This document shows, piece after piece, positions 1 to 11,885 of a DNA stretch of 53,204 bases (positions are counted from its first letter, which is position 1; every line of letters starts with the position of its first letter). The position numbers and the translations under genes were made by a program. Source of the stretch: Hymenoscyphus infarciens (lineage: Eukaryota; Ascomycota; Leotiomycetes; Helotiales; Helotiaceae). The stretch is from NCBI GenBank assembly GCA_001414345.1, contig LLCB01000365.1:1-53204 (forward strand). The letters run 5' to 3'. The notes beneath the pieces were generated by a model, which worked only from the letters and a program-made list of their open reading frames with translations, was not told the DNA's origin and did no database searches.

Positions 1-402
1 CTCTAAATAACTAAATATATCTATATAAGATATATAAAAGTATACTAGCTAGTAGAGAGATAACTAAATAGAAGATTCTCTCTTAATTTAAGAGTCTTTT
101 AAGCTTATTTAGTAGATAATACTAATATTTAATACTCTAGATAACTAAATATATCTATATAAGATATATAAAAGTATACTAGCTAATAGATATATAACTA
201 AATAAGAGATTCTCTCTTAATTTTAGAGTCTTTTAAGCTTATTTAGTAGATAATACTAATATTTAATACTCTAAATAACTAAATATATTTATATAAGATA
301 TATAAAAGTATACTAGCTAGTAGTGATATAACTAAATAAGAGATTCTCTTTTAATTTAAGAGACTTTTAAGCTTATTTAGTAGATAATACTAAGACTAGA
401 TA
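1..402. repeat. Tandem repeat, 134-bp period, 3 copies
   Basis: Three head-to-tail copies begin at 1, 135 and 269; each starts with CTCTARATAACTAAATATAT. The copies differ mainly by transitions and small indels. A partial copy in inverted orientation follows at about 419-545, so the array borders an inverted duplication. The array lies in the interior of the Y-type element sequence that runs off the left edge of the window. Confidence 0.8.
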
Positions 403-1312
403 CTTTAATATATATTATATAGATTTATTTAGTTATCTAGAGTATTAAGTATTAATATTATCTATTAAATAACTTTAAAAGTCTCTTAAATTAAGAGAGA
501 ATATTCTATTTAGTTATCTAGAGTATCTAGTATTAGTATTATCTATTTAATAAAAGATTAGCTCTTTAATTAGTATTAAATTAGATTACTTTTTATATTA
601 CTTATATAGTATATATAAGAGTAAAAAGCCTCTAAGATTAAGAGACTATTAAGTATATTTAGGGTATTATTATAAAGTACTAGTATTAAAAGTGTTAAAG
701 TACTACCTCTCTATTATATATATCCCTCTCTTTATACCCCTTAGATCTTTATTATATATCTAGATCTTAAATAAGACTATTATCCTAGGTAGTAAAAAGA
801 GTATTAGATTATTCTTCTATATTTAATAATATCTTAATTTAAAAGTTAAAGCTAAATTAATCTTAGAAAAATAGGAGTATTATATTATAATAATCTTTTA
901 TAAAGTAATTAAGAGTATTAGACGTAGTAGGCTATAAAGGATTAGTAAAAAGGCTCTTAAATTAAGAGGCTTTACTTATATTACTAAGAAACTTACACTT
1001 TACTAAATATATCTCTAAGAAAGCTTACTTATAATTATAACTATACTATAAGACATTCTTCTTTAATTACATATTATTATATATAATAAGCTAATAAAGT
1101 AAGTAAAAGCCTTTAAAAGTAAGAGGCTTTTAACTTATAAGATTAACTATTAAGTAGTAGCTATAGTAGTAGAAATAGTATTTAGTTATTCTATTAGCTC
1201 TCTAAGTTCTATTAGTATTAATTTAAAATATTATATAACTATATATATATATTAGAATATTTCCTAAATATATAAAGCTTATAAGACTATCTAGAGTATA
1301 TACTATAAGTGT

Positions 1313-1800
1313 TCAGTAGAATCTAGGTTATTAGTAGTAAGAAGGCTATTTATAAAACACTTTCTATTCTAATAAGCATACTAGGCTTATAATCGAATAC
1401 TATATATTAAAGAGTAATTAGTATATATTATTAGAATACTTTAAAGCTTTTAGAAAGCTTTTAAGAGCTCTAGAAGTAGTAGAGAGAAGTAAATATTATA
1501 GAGTAAAAGAGAAACTTACTAGATACTCTAAGAGTATAATTTAGCCTATTTCTAGTCTTATATAACCTTACTATTTACAAAGATAAATATAGAAAGTATA
1601 TTAATTAATTTAAAGCTATTTAGAAACAAAAAAGAGACGGTTTATAACCGTAGCTATAGTTAAAAGTATACTTAATACTTAAAAGTTACGTCGCGATTTA
1701 AGGTTATCTATACTTTTTTTTTAGTAGAGTAAGCACGTAATTTACTAATTAGGCCTAGTAGGCTTAGCAGCGCCAGGTTTTAGACCACGGTCTTATACTC
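1313..1800 (-). mobile_element. Y-type element end (RIPed copy)
   Basis: Read on the minus strand from 1,800 downward, this matches the plus strand from 52,725 to the window end (53,204) over about 480 bases. Shared landmarks include GACCGTGGTCTRAAACCTGG, AGGCCTAATTAGTAAAT, a run of eight or nine A followed by GTATAGATA, and AAGTATACTTTTAACTATA or close variants. Most differences near the terminus are C/T or G/A, with the T or A form in this copy. The element body continues past the left edge of the window. No coding frame survives in the visible part. Confidence 0.8.
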
Positions 1801-1810
1801 AAAAACTGTT
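1801..1810. other. Fused X/Y element junction
   Basis: The ten bases AAAAACTGTT link a Y end (to the left) to an X end (to the right, beginning ACCACAG). They correspond to GAAAACTGTC, the outer ten bases of the 26-bp inverted repeat at 35,816 and 52,699, with one G-to-A and one C-to-T change. Two abutting element ends should have produced a palindrome of two 26-bp arms; only this one ten-base arm remains. Microhomology TGA on both sides of the missing part (on the minus strand) fits deletion by replication slippage across a hairpin. Confidence 0.65.
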
Positions 1811-2030
1811 ACCACAGATATACTTTTCCTACCTTCTATAAGGCCGTGCTTTTAATAAAGACACTACCTTTATATAGCTTCTTTAGTATAAAGGACACGT
1901 ATAAAGCCATAACCTACATAGTACTCTATAAATATACGGGTATATAGAAGGCTGAAATACATTTATAAGTATCTACTAAACCGTGATCTCTAGATAATAG
2001 ATAAGCTATATATTAGGTAATCTCTAAATA
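1811..2030 (-). mobile_element. X-type element end (RIPed copy)
   Basis: This is an inverted copy of 35,611-35,815. Shared landmarks, reading inward from the terminus, are CTTTTCCTACCTTCTATAAG, GACACTACCTTTA, CTTCTTTAGTAT, GGACACGTATAAAG, CGGGTATATAGAAGGCT and GTGATCTCTAGATAA. Differences are nearly all transitions with the T or A form here, for example GATATAC where the right copy has GGCATAC. A minisatellite containing AGATAAGCT follows directly in both copies. Confidence 0.85.
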
Positions 2031-2180
2031 GTAGATAAGCTATATATTAGGTGATCTCTAAATAGTAGATAAGCTATATATTAGGTGATCTCTAAATAGT
2101 AGATAAGCTATATACTAGGTGATCTCTAAATAGTAGATAAGTTATATACTAGGTAATCTCTAAATAGTAGATAAGCCTAT
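1984..2180. repeat. Minisatellite, 34-bp period
   Basis: About five and a half copies of a 34-bp unit containing CTCTAAATAGTAGATAAGCT and TATATTAGGTGAT. The first partial copy lies inside the X end, so the array grew from the subterminal sequence of the element. The inverted X end at 35.6 kb is flanked by a related but differently arranged array. Confidence 0.85.
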
Positions 2181-4683
2181 GCTAACTATTATCTTAGATT
2201 AATTTGTAGTAATAAATAAACTATTTAACTACTAAGTAAGTTATTAACTACTAAGGATTAAGCTTAAAATCGAAGAGTAACTTATTAAGAGGAACTAGCT
2301 ATTATTTTATAAAGGAGAGTAATAAGCCTAGAATTAAGCGACGAGCTATTAGAGGGAATTCGCTAGTAGGGGTAGTATATAGAGAAGAGCTATTTAACTT
2401 ATATATAGAAAATATAATTCTTTATTCTTTTTAAGGTAGATAAAATAAAATATTAAGTTATTTACTAACTAAGAGATACCTATAATAGGCTATATACTTA
2501 AAATAGATATAATAATACTATACTATTAATAACTGCCTTATTAATTATATTAGTCTTAGAAAAAGATTACTCTATTTTAGATTAGTAATTACTACTTAAA
2601 TACTAAGAGAAAAGAACTACTACTTATAATAAGGTTATAATTAGTCTTATCTAGCTTTATAACTTACTAATTACTTATATCTGTTATTGGCGCTAATAAG
2701 CCTATAATAACTCTATTAGTATTAAAAGATTAAATATAGAGACTTATAACTTACTAGCTACTATAGCTAGTTCTAGCTCTAGCTCTTGGTCTTTAAGACC
2801 TAAGATTACTACGATCTTCCTCCTCTAGTTATCTATAACGTATAAGCTTATAGCTTCTAATAAAATTAATACTTCTAAGATAGCTTTCTTCTTAGCTAAT
2901 CTAATAAACTTCTTAGTAATTAATATATTATTAGTTAACTATAAATCTATATATTCTATTTAAATTAGTAGTCTATCTTTTTATAAAAATACTAACTCTT
3001 TTATAAGAAGTTTAGCTCTAAGATTCTTAACTACTTTCCTTATAATATTATTAAGCTTATAGTTTAAGGTTTTATTAAAGCTGTTATTATAGAAACGTAT
3101 ATTCTAGAGTAGAGTTTACTAGATATTACTAGGCGTATAAGCTTTATTAAAGTAGCTAGATCTTTGAAAAAATTAGAAAACGTTACTCTTTTATTATAAT
3201 ATAAGGTTAATTAATATACTCTTTTATATTACTTTTAAAAGAGGTATACTATTAAGCTTCTTTTATAGGTTAATATATAATTCCTTTATAGTTAGAGTAC
3301 TAGCTTAGTCTTTTATTAATTAGTTCTATTAAATAACTACTTATATAGTATCTTCTTTTAAGATATCTCTACCTCTTATAATATTCTTCTCTCTCTCTTT
3401 GTTCCCTTTCTTATCTATATCCTCTTAGTAGTACTCTTTCTCCTTCTCTTCCTCTTCCTCTTCCTCTTTCTCTTCCTCTTCTTAAATCCTCTTCTTAACT
3501 AGCTATTTCCTCTTCTTCTTACTATTCTTAAAGAATATTATATCTTTTAAGAGAATAACGAATTAAAAATAGTGTTTCTTATCCTCTATATAGGGCGTAA
3601 TCTATCTTATAATATCTGTCACCCTCTTTAGTAGTCCTTTTAGGATCTATTTCGTTATATTATTAGCTTGTTAATAGTCTTAATATTTATAGAAGAAAGA
3701 GTGCGATATATAGTAAAAGATAACTAATTAATAGTAATAAGAAAGTATATATTATAAATATAGTAAAGATAGTAGTTATAAAGCACTTATAAAGGTAAGA
3801 CTATAAGCTACTTAGGACGAATGTGTTTACTAGTATTATATACGAGATATGTATATCTAAAGAGAGTCGGGGCTAAGAGTATAGTTTAGTTATAAAGTAA
3901 TTATAAAGGTAAGACATAAGCTACTAGTATCTTATATAAGATATAAGTTTTACTACTAAAGATATTTAGAGCTAAAAGATAGCTATTTTAAGAATAATAA
4001 ACGCTTATTAGGTAAGTGGTTCTTATAAGGTTGTTAAGGCCCTAGGTAGATAGAATTAATTTACTATTAAATATTTAGTAAAAAGTGGTAAGCTATTTAA
4101 AAGAGGTAAGCTATCTAAAAGAGGTAAGCTATTAAAGTAGTATACTATTAGGAAGATTAAAAAGAGAAATTTACTATGAAATTCTTATATATATATAAGG
4201 TAAAAGATTTTAACTTCTAAGCTTACTCTAGTTATATATTACTTAAGTTATATATTACTATACTATTATAGCTTTTATAACTTATATTTTAATTATTTAT
4301 AGATTATCTAGAGTAGGGGAAAAAGCGTAAGTATCTAATAGCTAAAAATAACCTCTTTCTATTTACTTACTATTAAAGAATATATATAAAACCTCTAATC
4401 TACTAAGAGAGAAGAAAAGTAAATAACTCTAAGAGTATAGTCTAGTAATTATAAGATAAGAAAAAGGATTAAAAAGTAAGAGAAAAGAAAGAAGTAAAAA
4501 CTATAGAGTAAAAGAAGTAATAAGTAAGCGTAATCTACTATAAAAACTCTATTCTATTAATATATTAGTTAGTTACCTTTATACTTCTAAGGTTAAATAG
4601 TTCTACTCTTACCTTTAGAGGATAGAGGTACTTTATACTTCTCTATATTAACCTTCTTACTATAGCGATAAGCATCTCTATAA

Positions 4684-4870
4684 TAAATTCCTTCTCTAAC
4701 TAGAACTTCTTCCTTAACTAGAACTTCTTCCTTAACTAGAACTTCTTTCTTAACTAGAATCCCTTCCTTAACTAGAATCCCTTCCTTAACTGGAATCCCT
4801 TTCTTAACTAGAACTTCCTTAACTAGAACGTCTTCCTTAACTAGAACTTATCTCTTAACTAAAACCTTTT
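4684..4870. repeat. Minisatellite, 18-bp period
   Basis: About ten copies of an 18-bp unit, TAACTAGAACTTCTTCCT, with variants in which ACTTC becomes ATCCC or ACGTC and one copy shortened to 12 bp. The period is a multiple of three, so the array could once have encoded a six-residue repeat, but I found no surrounding coding frame. Confidence 0.85.
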
Positions 4871-6360
4871 AATAAAGTTATATTAATTTTAACTATTATA
4901 TAGTTATAAAGTCCTTTATTAGAAAGCTGTAGTTATAATATTTACTTAATTATATATTAATCTCTAGTAGTTATATATCTTAAGCCTACTACTAGATCTT
5001 AATCTAATAATAGTATATAAAGTTCTTATATACTATTAGACTTATACTACTAAAGGTAGAGAACTAACATATATTATAATCCTAAACATAACGCTCTAAT
5101 TCGTCGTCTTAGAGCTTAGTATAGAAATAGATATTTACGCTTATAATATTTTTATAAAAATAAATTAACTAGATAGTTATCTTCTAGTTAATCTAACTCT
5201 TTTAAAAGTCGTTTAGAGGCTTAAAAGACTTATAGTAAAACCACTTTAAGGCTTATATAATAATAATCATACTATAGTAAGCTTAATATTTAGCCTTCTT
5301 AGAAGATCTATTACTCTTTCCTTCTATAATAAGAAAGATAAAGTATAAAAGAGTAGTAACTTTAATAACTAGTTTTATTCTCTTCTTTAATAGTAATTCT
5401 TATACTTAGTAATTGAATACCTTAAGTTTATAACTATATACTTAATCTAGTACTATATTAGGGATATAGTAATTATTAAGATCGTCTAGAGTAGTAAGGT
5501 ATTAGAAAGAAACTAATATGCTTTTAAAGGTAGTATTAGTCTTCTCTTATATACTAATATCTCTAATATAAACTTGTTTATATTCTTTATTAAATAAGTT
5601 ATCTATTAAGAATATACTTAATAGAGCTATCTTAAACTTAGTAATCTTTAGACCATCGTTCTCTAGACTTAAAAGGACGTATTTAATACTCTTCTTTTAT
5701 TGTTTTTAAGAAGCTAGAGCTAAGTATTTCTTTAAGAGTATTACCTTCTTTATCTAGACTTTTTTAAATATCTCTCTTAAGATAGTATCCTTGTTCTCTT
5801 TAGTATTAAGAGTATTAATATTTTATATTAAGTTAGTAAGCTATACTTTTATCTTTTAATTATCTAGATATAAAAAACCTTTAATCTACTTTTTAAACTT
5901 ATTAAATAGTATAGTATTAACTACTTTAAGTATATTAGATCTTTATTATATAAGATATATCTTATAATATTTTATATATTTAATAATTTCTATTATAGCT
6001 TATTTTAATTTTTATGATTTTATAGTTAATAGTACTAATAGTAGAACATTTCTAGTACTATCTATATTACTAAGTAGTACTATATTACTAGATTAGCTAG
6101 GTAACGTACTACTAGGCGGTTGTTAAAAATTTAAGAGAGGGAATAGAAGATATAAGTAGGATATAAGAATTTTAGTACTAGCTAAAGTAATTATTAAGTT
6201 AACCTAGGTTTCTAGGCACTATAACCTAGGATATAACTAATAATATAACTTAAGGTCTTTTAATACTAGTATATACTTTAAGAGATATAGTAATAGATTA
6301 AAAGGGTATAAAGAGTTAAGATCTTTAATAGCGTGTATAAGTAAGTATAGAGAACTAGAA

Positions 6361-6600
6361 GGAGAATTAGGCTATATACTTAAAAGACTTATAAGGGCTA
6401 GTATATACTTTAAAAGATGTACTAATTAATTAAGTAAATATAAAGAGTCTTTAAGAGTAGGTATAGACTTAGAGAGATATACTAATTAATTAAGTAAGTA
6501 TAAAGAGTTTTTAAGAGTAGGTATAGACTTAGAAGGATGTACTAATTAATTGTATAAGTATAAAGAGCTAGGAGAAAAATTAGGATATATATTTAAGAGA
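6361..6600. repeat. Tandem repeat, 60-bp period
   Basis: Exact 60-bp spacing of TACTAATTAATT at 6,420, 6,480 and 6,540, each followed by a TATAAAGAG motif and GTATAGACTTAG or a variant. A more degenerate copy precedes the first. The period corresponds to 20 codons, but no convincing frame remains. Confidence 0.75.
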
Positions 6601-7616
6601 CCTATAAAGACTTACTTACTATCTTACTATTTTAATACTTATATATACTCTATTATTAACTAGAAGTTAGTAGACTATAGATCTTTTAGTATATAAGTAC
6701 AAGTATAAGTATAAGAATATAGGAAATAGTTTAACTTAAGGCTTTATAAAGATAAAGAGTCTTTATAAGTTAATAGAGTAATAATAGAGATATAGAAAAA
6801 TAAAGTTAAAGTATAGTTATAGGAAGATAAGGTTATTTAATAATATAGTCTCTTAGATAGAAGATATAGAAGCCTATTCTTCTTTAAGTAACTATAATTC
6901 TTTTTTAGATAACTATAAGTAGCTATCTACTTAACTATAAGCTTTAAAATTATAAGAGGCGTATATTAAATAGAGACTTACCTTAGCTAAATCTAATTAC
7001 TTATATAGTACTTAGAGTTTTTATTCTATTATATTATTAATTTCTTTTAAAGTATCTTATAAAACTATTATTATATTAAAACAGCGTCTTTTAGTATTTT
7101 ATAATAAAGATGTTTAAGTAAGGATATTATTAGCCTAGATAAATAAAAATCTATATACTTATTAAGATAAGCTACTTTAACTTTATATAATATATATATT
7201 TAACTATATTCTAATACTATATAATAGACTTAATAACTATATTATAGAATTGTAAAAAGCCGATGTTTTAAGTAGCTAAGTTAGGATTTCGCTACTGCCT
7301 AATAGCTATAATAAGTTCGTTTTATTATAGGTGCTCTTTATTAAGTAATATATAGGCTAGTAGAAGAACTTACCTAATATTCCTTATATTTACTCTAAAT
7401 ATTAATTACTAGTTAATTATAGCTTACCTCCTAGCTAGCTTATCTATTAGTTATAGCTTATCTCCTAGCTTACTCCCTAGCTAGCTTATCTATTAGAAAT
7501 AAGAGCTTACTAGGCAATTATACTTGTTTAAATTATAATTATACTTATAAAGAAGGAGGAAAACCTAAATATATTTATATAAATAGATTAAATTTAGAAA
7601 ACTCTATTATAATTAT

Positions 7617-7760
7617 AAAACCCTTATTACTATTACAAAACCCCTATTACTATTATAAACCTCTATTACTATTATAAACCCCTATTACTATTGTAAACCT
7701 CTATTACTATTATAAACCCCTATTACTATTACAAACCCCTATTACTATTACAGACCTCTC
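7617..7760. repeat. Minisatellite, 20-21-bp period
   Basis: Seven to eight copies of a unit of the form AAACCCCTATTACTATTAT. Copies differ mostly at C/T positions (CCCCT versus CCTCT; ACAAAC versus ATAAAC), which is expected from RIP acting on an array. Confidence 0.85.
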
Positions 7761-8330
7761 TTATTCTAGACTACTCTTACTCTAAACACTAAAGAAAAGG
7801 ATACTAGTTTATCTCTTCTATTCTAAGCTCCTTTAAATCTAATATCTTACTAATATACTAGTCTACTATAAATTCGAGATTACTAAGTAGATAATAAAAA
7901 TTTAACAATTATTATTAAAAAGTATAAGTATTAGAAGGTTAAGACGTTCTAGATATACTACGAAATTAGTATTAAGAGTTATACTATTAAAGATATCTAT
8001 AATCTTAATATTATAGACTAGGTTAGGTTTTAAAGTAGTATAAGAAGAGTTAGATATATTAATTATAAGAGCGCTATTAGATACTAGTATAAGTTAATTT
8101 CCTACTTAGTATAAAGACATCTTTAATTAGATAATAGACTAAGAAGTAATAGACCTATAAGGCTACCTTTTAATAAGTAGAAGTTAAGAGTTAAGTATAA
8201 TAAATACTAACTACGAGATTACTAGAAAGTACCTCTCTACTTAATAAAGCTTAGATAATATAAGAGGAATTCCTAACCTATATAGTAATTATACAACGTA
8301 GTAGTAGTAAGTAGTTACTTAAATCTTAGT

Positions 8331-8420
8331 AAGCAAGCTCTTATTAATAGGTAAGCTCGTATTAGTAGGTAAGCTCGTATTAGTAAGTAAGCTTATATTA
8401 GTAGGTAAGCTTAAATAGGC
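8331..8420. repeat. Minisatellite, 18-bp period
   Basis: Four to five copies of an 18-bp unit, TAAGCTCGTATTAGTAGG, degenerating at both sides. It carries the TAAGCT motif that recurs in most arrays of this block. Confidence 0.7.
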
Positions 8421-8744
8421 GCGAGTCATAGTTAGTCTCTTATTAGTAGTAATAAAAGCTACTATTACTTAGAAGTAATAATAGAAAGTTAGTTACTTAT
8501 AATTTAGTAGTATATTATAATTTTATATCTTTTTTAAGAGAAATTATAAATTTTATAATCTTTATAAACTAATATAATTACTAATTAAAACTTACTAAAC
8601 CTTCTTACTAAGATATTATATATTATATCTAAACTAAGAAAGAACTAAAGAAAAATAATAGCTTTATTATATATATTCTACTCTTACTAAGTTACTAGAG
8701 ACGCTTTATTAATAACTTAGGTTAAAGTATATATTCTATAACAT

Positions 8745-8760
8745 AGGATCGAATCCTAGT
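8745..8760 (+). other. tRNA-like B-box remnant (weak)
   Basis: GGATCGAATCC is one mismatch from the RNA polymerase III B-box (T-arm) consensus. Upstream, ACTTAGGTTAAAGT can fold into a four-base D-arm-like stem. No convincing anticodon stem or acceptor stem pairs, so this is not a functional tRNA. It may be a RIPed tRNA fragment or the head of a tRNA-derived SINE, or chance. Confidence 0.2.
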
Positions 8761-11734
8761 AAGTTTTAGTACTCTAGAGAAGAGGGATTAACTTAATCTT
8801 TTAAGAACAAATCAAAATTAGCCAGGGGTTAAATCTTAGAGCTTAAGTTGTTTAAGCTTTAATTTATATTAAAGTATATACTTAATAAAGTATTAGCTCC
8901 TACTAAGTAGTAGTAGGTATAAGTTAATATAGTATAAGCTAGATTAATAATATCTTTTAAGAACGAATTAAAAGAAGAGGAGAATAACCTAGATAACGAA
9001 ATATCTAAGATTAAGTAAGTTATAGAAATATTTAGAGACTTATAAGATAAGATATCTAAGGTTAAGTATATTAAAGAATTTAAAGATAACTTAGAGAGAG
9101 AACTCTTAGAGGCTAAGGGATTAACTAGATCTTCTAAGAGCCTCTTAAAGAGTAAGCTAGTTAGAGAGGGATCGACTTCTTCTAAGGACTTAGAGAGTAA
9201 CATCTTAGAGACTAAGCAGTCTACTAAGACTCTTCGCTAGTTTTTAAGAAGTTATTAAATATCTTAATATATCTCTTTAACTCTTTAAACTCTTAAGTTC
9301 TTATATTAATTAGTAATATTCTAATTATATTATTTTAGATATATCTCTAAGTTTCTATACTAATTAAGATCTAACCACTTACTTATTAATACTTCTTATT
9401 TAATTACATTTCCCTCTCTAATCTCTATAAGTCTCTTCGTTCTTAAGAATCAGCCTTTTATATAAATAAAATTATTAATTTTATTCTAATAAAGGCGAAT
9501 AAAAACCAGATTAAGCTAAGTAAGAACAGTTAAGCTAACTTATAGTATTTTATAAAGTACTATTATCTTATCTAAATTAAACATATATATAATATTCTTA
9601 CTATATATATATTATAAGATTATATATTAAAGTAGTAACTATAGATATTCCTAGAGTTAGTAATACTACTTCTAAAACAATATAAAGAAAGGGAGTCACT
9701 TATAAACTACCTACTAGAATATAGTACTAGCTTATCTAGCTAATTTCAGCCTAGTTAAACTTATTAACTTTAAGAGTTTTCCTCTTATAGTCTTAAATCG
9801 CGCCTATCTAATTTATAGAATCTTATATATACTACTTTTCAAGCTCTATTCTATATACCTTAATATCCTTTATAATTATAGATTTAAGAACTATGTCTAT
9901 AATAATATTTAGTATTTAAATTCATAAGGTAGTATAAGAAGGACTTAAATAGAGAAAAGCATATAGGGTCTTTATTAGAGAGGTTCTAAGAGCTTTTAAA
10001 GTTTAAAAGCGAATAGCACCTTATAAAGAGTATTATTTTAGGTATAGGTTATAGTTAAGCGGCTAAAGATAGAAGCTATAAACAATAACCGTTAGTATTA
10101 GATAATCGAGATAAATAAGGTTAAGCTAACTTCTATATATCGTTATAATAAGCTATTATTACTAGATAAGTATTTCTATTTCAATTCTATTATATACCCT
10201 CTCTCTCCCTATACTATCCTCTATATCTACTCTTAGTACTTTACTACCTATAGATGTTTTACTTTCTATAAAAAGAATATCTACTATAATAGAAGTTCTT
10301 TAATCTAAAGCTACTCTTTCTTTATACTATATAAATATATAATACTATTAATAGAATATAAAGCCCTAGTCTAATAAAAAGCCTTATATAGTAGATTACC
10401 TAATAGCTAACTACCTATTTTTATTATATCTTCTAATTTTATACTTACTTAGATTTATTAAATGTCTAAGTAATATAATTTATTCTAGAAGATAGGGATT
10501 CGCTAGTTTAAAAGGGGTAATGTCTTAATAAGAGCGATTAGGCTCTATATCTATAAAAAGCTATAATAAGTAAATAGGCATATATTATAAAGTTAGCTTA
10601 AAAGTACTTACGTAAGTCCTAAGATATTTTAGAGAAAGGTAGGAGATAATAGGTTAATAGTAGTAGTTAATATTACTACTTAGAATAATATAAGACGTAT
10701 AAGAGGCTTAGCTACTTATTAAGAATAAGCTCCTTACTAAGGATAAGCTACTTATTAAGTTACTAAAATCTAACTCCTTAGTAACCTAAAGAACTTCTAC
10801 TACCTTTAACTTATACTTTACTATTATCTAATCTACTAATAAGATATAACGTCTTTCCTTCTTTATTTATTAATCTAGATATTAGAACTCCTAAGAGATT
10901 TATTATAAGTAATTTTCTCTATATCTCTATTTTCTTTTAAAAGGAAATAAGGCTAATAACTATTACTCTTATAAACTTTAACTATACTACTAAAGGTAGC
11001 TAATAAGAAGTATACTATAGCTATAGATATCTTAGATACTAATAGAGACTCTCTTACTTCTAAAACCCTCTCTTAATATTACTTTAGTACTTTATTATAA
11101 TTAAGTATCATTAGTAACTATATATATAAATAGCTTAATTTATATATCTCTTTTATTAATCTTATAAGCCTTAGCTTACCTTATTTAAAATCTAGATCCT
11201 CTTTATAATACCTAAGTACTACCTCTAAGTATTCGCTACTACCTTTCTAGTTTTAAATCTACCTTAACTAAAATATAACTAATATTAATATTATAATTAT
11301 ATAGTAGAAGGATTTAGAAATATATAACTAGAGTTACTAGGATTTAATAGTTATTAGTTACTAATTTACTTATAAAGCTTTAATTTATTCCTTTACCTTA
11401 TAATTATAGACTTATATTCTAGGATTCTAAGCTAGTCTCTATATACTTAACTATATAATCCTATGTTCTACCTTCTAATATTCTCTCTATTTTTACCTTT
11501 TTTTATAGTAGATAATTAGTAGAACTATATATAGAAGCCTAGATAGATAAATAGATATAGTAGTATTAATATATAGATAGACAGATAGATAAATAAATAA
11601 TAAATAAGTTTAAAAATATAAAAGTTCTTTTTCCTAAATAACTACTTATTTAATACTATAATATTTTATTAGTAGGTAATTGTTAATTTAGTACTAATTT
11701 ATAAGTAAGCTACGAATAATATAAGTAATAATAA

Positions 11735-11885
11735 ACTAGTTTCTAGCTAGCTAGCTTATCTATTAATAAGTAGCTTATCTACTATTTAGAAGCTTATTAC
11801 CTACTAGTAAGTAGCTTATCTCCTAGGTAGCTAATCTATAAAAAGAAGCTTATCTTCTTACTAGTTAATTACTTACTAATAATTA
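11735..11885. repeat. Degenerate AGCTTATCT array
   Basis: AGCTTATCT, or AGCTTATTA in one copy, recurs about five times at irregular 20-35-bp spacing. It resembles the sequence beside the X ends at 2.0 and 35.5 kb. The copies are too diverged to define a single unit. Confidence 0.6.

Noticed and set aside
8859..9203. A 114-codon minus-strand ORF
   Set aside because: Leu/Ser/Ile/Tyr composition in CpA-depleted AT-rich DNA, with no motif; a chance frame.
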